Assembly (NCBI GenBank): GCA_905250075.1
Contig: CAJNOP010000017.1
Location: 2,714,770 to 2,778,769, forward strand
Source: Rotaria sp. Silwood1
Taxonomy: Eukaryota > Rotifera > Eurotatoria > Philodinida > Philodinidae
Length of the DNA stretch: 64,000 nt
Reading direction: 5' to 3'
Both the position numbers and the translations under genes were made by a program. The notes beneath the pieces were generated by a model that was given only the letters and a program-made list of their open reading frames with translations, was not told the DNA's origin and did not search any database. Below are positions 60,577-64,000 of the stretch, one piece after another. Position 1 is the stretch's first letter. Each line of letters starts with the position of its first letter.

Positions 60577-63194
60577 TTAAAATGTCGATAATCGTTCATT
60601 TTCTAAATACTTTGCTCGTGCTTGAAGAATTTTACATTTCATTTTTTCTTCTAAATCTGTAAAACCATTTGATGCAAGAATACTTGATATACTACATTGA
60701 GCTAATTTATTTAAAACAGTTTTACAAGCAAGTCTATCATCAATAAGTAAAAATTCACGAAACCAAATGCATAAAATATCAAGAATCGATGAAATCGATA
60801 AACGTATTCCATCATTTTGTTCAATGAATTCACCACCATTTGGATAGATATTTATATATTCAAGTTTCGATAAATAAAGTAATATGAATATTCGACATGC
60901 TGATGAAATAAAATTTAATTCAAAGCGATGGGCTAGAATATGAAAAATGCTTTTCTTTAAATAGCTAATGACATTGATTTGACTGTTTAGTGTTATGTGT
61001 ATATTTTGAGCCTATTAAAACGTGAAGAAGCAAATTTTTTTAAAGATACGTTTTTTAATCATCTACACTCTTATGTATTCCTATTTATTCAACGGCAAAA
61101 CAGATTATGTCTGAAATCCACAACTTTTCAAAATTTTTTTTTATCATCTTTGTTTTACGCGCTTCAATTCTTAAGTAAGTTTCTTTTCAGTCTCTCAATT
61201 ATTTTGAATCAACACACGATAAAAACATGTTACTAATGAAGTATTTTAGAAGTTTCACAGTTGATTTATTTGTTTCTGAATAAATAGTATTGTCAATACA
61301 TGAGAATGTATGCTAATGTTATTCATATCAAACTGTTGCTGCGATTTTATCCTAATTCACGAAAATTTTAAGAGATTTAAGTAGGTGCATATCATCACCG
61401 ATGAATCAATACATTACAGGAATCATGTTGACATACTGAACATTTGCCGATCATCTTTTGAAACTATTGAAAATTTTGATAAATCTAAGCGAAGTCATAA
61501 TAGCTATTTAATATATAAACAGCAATAGAATTAACAAATATATTCATTTATGAATAATACTGTTTATTCAGAGAAAATAAATCAACTATGAGACTTTGGA
61601 AATACTTCATTGCTGATATGTTTTATTGTTTGTTGATTCAAACTAATTGAGAAAGTGAAAAACGTCTTACTCAAGAGTTAAAGCACGTAGAACAAAAGTT
61701 TGACAAAAAGTTTTTTTTCTTCTGATACTTACGAATTTTCGATATATATCTTTCGTCGTTGAGATCTAATCAAATCAATTGAAAAATATGAGGTTCTAAA
61801 GAATTAAAAGATGCATCCTCAAAGAGAGACTTTGCTTCTTCACATTATAATACTATTGAAATATATGCAAAGCAGTAAGTCGTTCATTCTACTGTCCTAC
61901 AACTGGATCAAAAACTCGGTACCCAACCCCACAATTAATCATATCTCGATGTTTCAAAATATTTTTACTTTTTCTAACTGTTATTTATATGAAAACATAG
62001 GATTGAAGACTGTTTCGATCATGATTGAACTAATAATTGTAATTGATAACAGGTCAAAGAAATGAAAAGTAATATTGTTTTTCTAAGAGAATACGTTTCT
62101 AATGAAAATGCATCTACAAATGATGAAGCACCATATGACGAAGTAGTCGAATATACGATGAGAAAAATAAACTATCAAAAATATGAATCTGTATTTTCTT
62201 GGGAGAAAAATCGTCCATATATATCCACGAATATGGCGTATGACACCAGCGCTATGTTTCATTCCAATTTCAACACTGACAAGCAAATATGTACTTAGCA
62301 AAATTGATCGGGTTGTAGAATCAGAAAGACATCTAATTAACTCTGAATCACTTTACTCACTTGTTGTTTTTTTTTGGAATTAGAGATTTCTCTTTTTTTG
62401 TAATAGTTTATGGAACAAACTAAACACTACATTTTTTTATATAAAATTAAAAGCTTAAAAGCTGTACCATGACTATGGAAGTATTTGTCGGATGTTGATT
62501 AGCTCTGGGCCGGATCCGGTTACGAAAAGTCATACCCATCTATGATACTAATCCTTACTGAAATTGAGTCTGTGGCTTCGTCCTACTTTGCTACAAGTAG
62601 GAGTTAAACCGATATATTCTCACATAGATTTGTGCTATTGATGAAATCGACACTGTCGATAATCTAATGACTACTAATTTTCAAAACAGAACCAATTTTC
62701 AAGTCGGGAAGTTTCTCTCGTAAGAACTTATTACCAAGAACGAGTAATATTGTCACATTATCATTATTAATTGTACATCGAAATTGTGGATATAAAAATT
62801 GAAGTAATTCGATCATTTCACTAGTTGAGACATCAAGAATTTCAATTGAATCAATATTTTCATCTTGGAAATACGATTGAAAAACTTTTGATCCAGCAGC
62901 TAATACACTTTTATCAACATATAATTCTTTATCTAAATGATAATCTTCTATATATATATTACATTTAAATCTATGTCATATACCTTGAACAACAAGTATT
63001 AAATCACTAAAAGGATGTGATTGAAAGAAGAATTGTTCAGCTGAATGTTTTATCATAGGAATATCCATACTAAGAGTTCTCATCCGTTTTAATGGTTGGT
63101 TCGAATCTATTTGTTTGCTTGTATTTCCAATGAAAATTGATTTTTCATAATAATCATCAACGTTAAATCCAGATAAAATTTCTGAAGAAATCAT
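60577..63194 (-). CDS. BTB/POZ-domain protein
   Basis: Three exons (minus): 62984-63194, 62735-62947 and 60577-60932 (780 nt, 259 aa). Every junction keeps frame; the donor at 62734 and acceptor at 60933 rebuild a GCC Ala codon, giving LLVLAHRFELNFISSACRIF, a typical BTB alpha-helical segment. The BTB fold covers about residues 57-150: HPFSDLILVVQ, LYVDKSVLAAGSKVFQSYF (the family's H..VLA..S.yF.) and SIEILDVS...MIELLQFLYP. The C-terminal ~110 residues are helical, without Kelch, MATH or zinc-finger motifs. BTB proteins dimerise and many act as CUL3 ubiquitin-ligase adaptors; a substrate cannot be guessed. Intron 2 is 1.8 kb. It shares a 128-bp intergenic region with the Cys-rich gene on the other strand. 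Confidence 0.8.
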
Positions 63195-63322
63195 TGATAG
63201 AAGAACAAAAGAATGAATACAGCGCCAAAAAAAAACAATATTCTTTTTTGCTTGTATTGTACTTTATGATTTTTTTCTAATAAACATGTACATAAATCGA
63301 CGATTACTATCTTTACAGATTC
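63195..63322. promoter_or_regulatory. putative bidirectional promoter region
   Basis: 128 bp between the start codons of the BTB gene (-) and the Cys-rich gene (+), AT-rich. An acceptor-like TTTACAG lies at 63312-63318, so the plus-strand gene may have an upstream untranslated exon and the two genes might even overlap. No specific motif was assigned. Confidence 0.35.
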
Positions 63323-63657
63323 ATGTTATCATTCATTCAACACATGAAGACGATTGCTACTTTTTTCAATAACTATTGCATCAATCGAAATGTTTATAAC
63401 ATTAATACAAATGCAACAATAGATCGAATAGAATGTGAACGAAATGTATGCGAAAAAGAATTACATAGATTGAAATATGGACTTGAGAATTTATTGAAAA
63501 ACAAAGCTTATAAAAGTGATAAAATAAAAAAGACAAGTTGGATAGATCAATGTTGGTCATGTTGTCGTCGATGTACTATCAATAGAAATCATAGTAATAC
63601 ATGTATGAATAAGTGTTGGGATGATTATCATTCTACAAGCCCATCTTCATTTTTTAG
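63323..63657 (+). CDS. Cys-rich hypothetical protein, first coding exon (continues)
   Basis: A 111-codon open exon from ATG 63323 to a good donor (TTTTAG|GTAAGT) at 63658. No continuation was placed in the remaining ~340 bp of the window, so the rest probably lies to the right. The product is basic and cysteine-rich: IECERNVCEKELHRLK, then WIDQCWSCCRRCTI and TCMNKCWDDY, about ten cysteines in all. The clustering suggests metal binding or disulfides, but I recognise no family. An acceptor-like CAG five bases before the ATG suggests an upstream exon, so the true start could be earlier. Confidence 0.5.
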
Positions 63658-64000
63658 GTAAGTTGCTTATTAAGAGAATATAAGAAGTGATTAGAAAATT
63701 TTTAGATAAGATTTAGTTAAAAATTTTGCCTCAACTTTTGTTCGAGAGTAGTGAAATCATCTTTGAAATGTTCAAAAAATTAATTTGAATGGAAATTTTT
63801 GTATTTTTACGATTGCGATTGCGACTGGAAACTAAAAGTTCGATTCTTTATTTTGTTAGCCTGCAGGCCAGAAGTCACCCTATAAAAGAATGCAGTTTGC
63901 TTTTCATCAAGGCACCTCAACATTCATTTCTCATAAATATTCATTTTTGAAAAATCGACAACCGCTTTGCGTTGAATGAAACTCATGAAAAATTCTTTGG
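63658..64000 (+). other. probable intron of the Cys-rich gene
   Basis: Begins with GTAAGT and runs to the window edge without a recognisable next exon. Confidence 0.4.

Overview
The window looks like nuclear DNA of a small invertebrate animal, most likely a bdelloid rotifer. It is strongly AT-rich, uses the standard code, and its conserved animal genes are split by many short GT-AG introns (about 50-70 bp) plus a few long ones of 1-2.3 kb. Animal-type genes include SPTLC2, NOL6, a LAMP-like protein, PDI, the ATPase inhibitor IF1, a SKP2-type F-box protein and a choline/ethanolamine kinase relic. The rotifer assignment is an inference from composition, gene style and abundant palindromes; no single gene proves it. 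Two assembly gaps are present: 10 N at 29072-29081 and 100 N at 16850-16949.

Layout from left to right. 523-1155 (-): 5' part of an F-box (SKP2-like) gene that runs off the left edge. 2775-6638 (+): a four-exon gene for a mostly disordered protein with a PIP-box-like motif and a SUMO-interaction-like motif. 8136-11266 (+): pieces of an unrecognised all-helical protein. 12.5-14.1 kb: foldback repeats and an open tail resembling the C-terminus of nicotinamide phosphoribosyltransferase. 16389-16712 (+): mitochondrial ATPase inhibitor IF1. 18181-19329 (-): a broken choline/ethanolamine kinase. 22290-26169 (-): complete SPTLC2 in 12 exons. 27.6-32.3 kb: a long inverted repeat with 697-bp arms and a second palindrome inside it. 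34992-45937 (+): complete NOL6/Nrap in 16 exons, with an intronless coiled-coil/propeller-like gene (39841-41622) nested in intron 8. 46.7-47.1 kb: a GC-rich hAT-like non-autonomous element. 49393-51330 (-): complete protein disulfide isomerase in 8 exons. 52816-53847 (+): LAMP-family membrane protein in 5 exons. 56.4-59.7 kb: a cluster of three foldback elements. 60577-63194 (-): three-exon BTB/POZ protein, head to head with a Cys-rich gene (63323 onward, +) that leaves the window.

The genes do not form a pathway or operon. They are mostly housekeeping genes: ribosome biogenesis, sphingolipid synthesis, ER folding, lysosomal membrane, mitochondrial ATPase control and ubiquitin-ligase adaptors. 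The spliced models for SPTLC2 (522 aa), NOL6 (1096 aa), PDI (509 aa), LAMP (248 aa), the BTB protein (259 aa) and the PIP/SIM protein (490 aa) all keep frame across every junction, which strongly supports them. The unusual content is the set of palindromic elements, the nested gene, the decayed kinase and the PIP/SIM protein.
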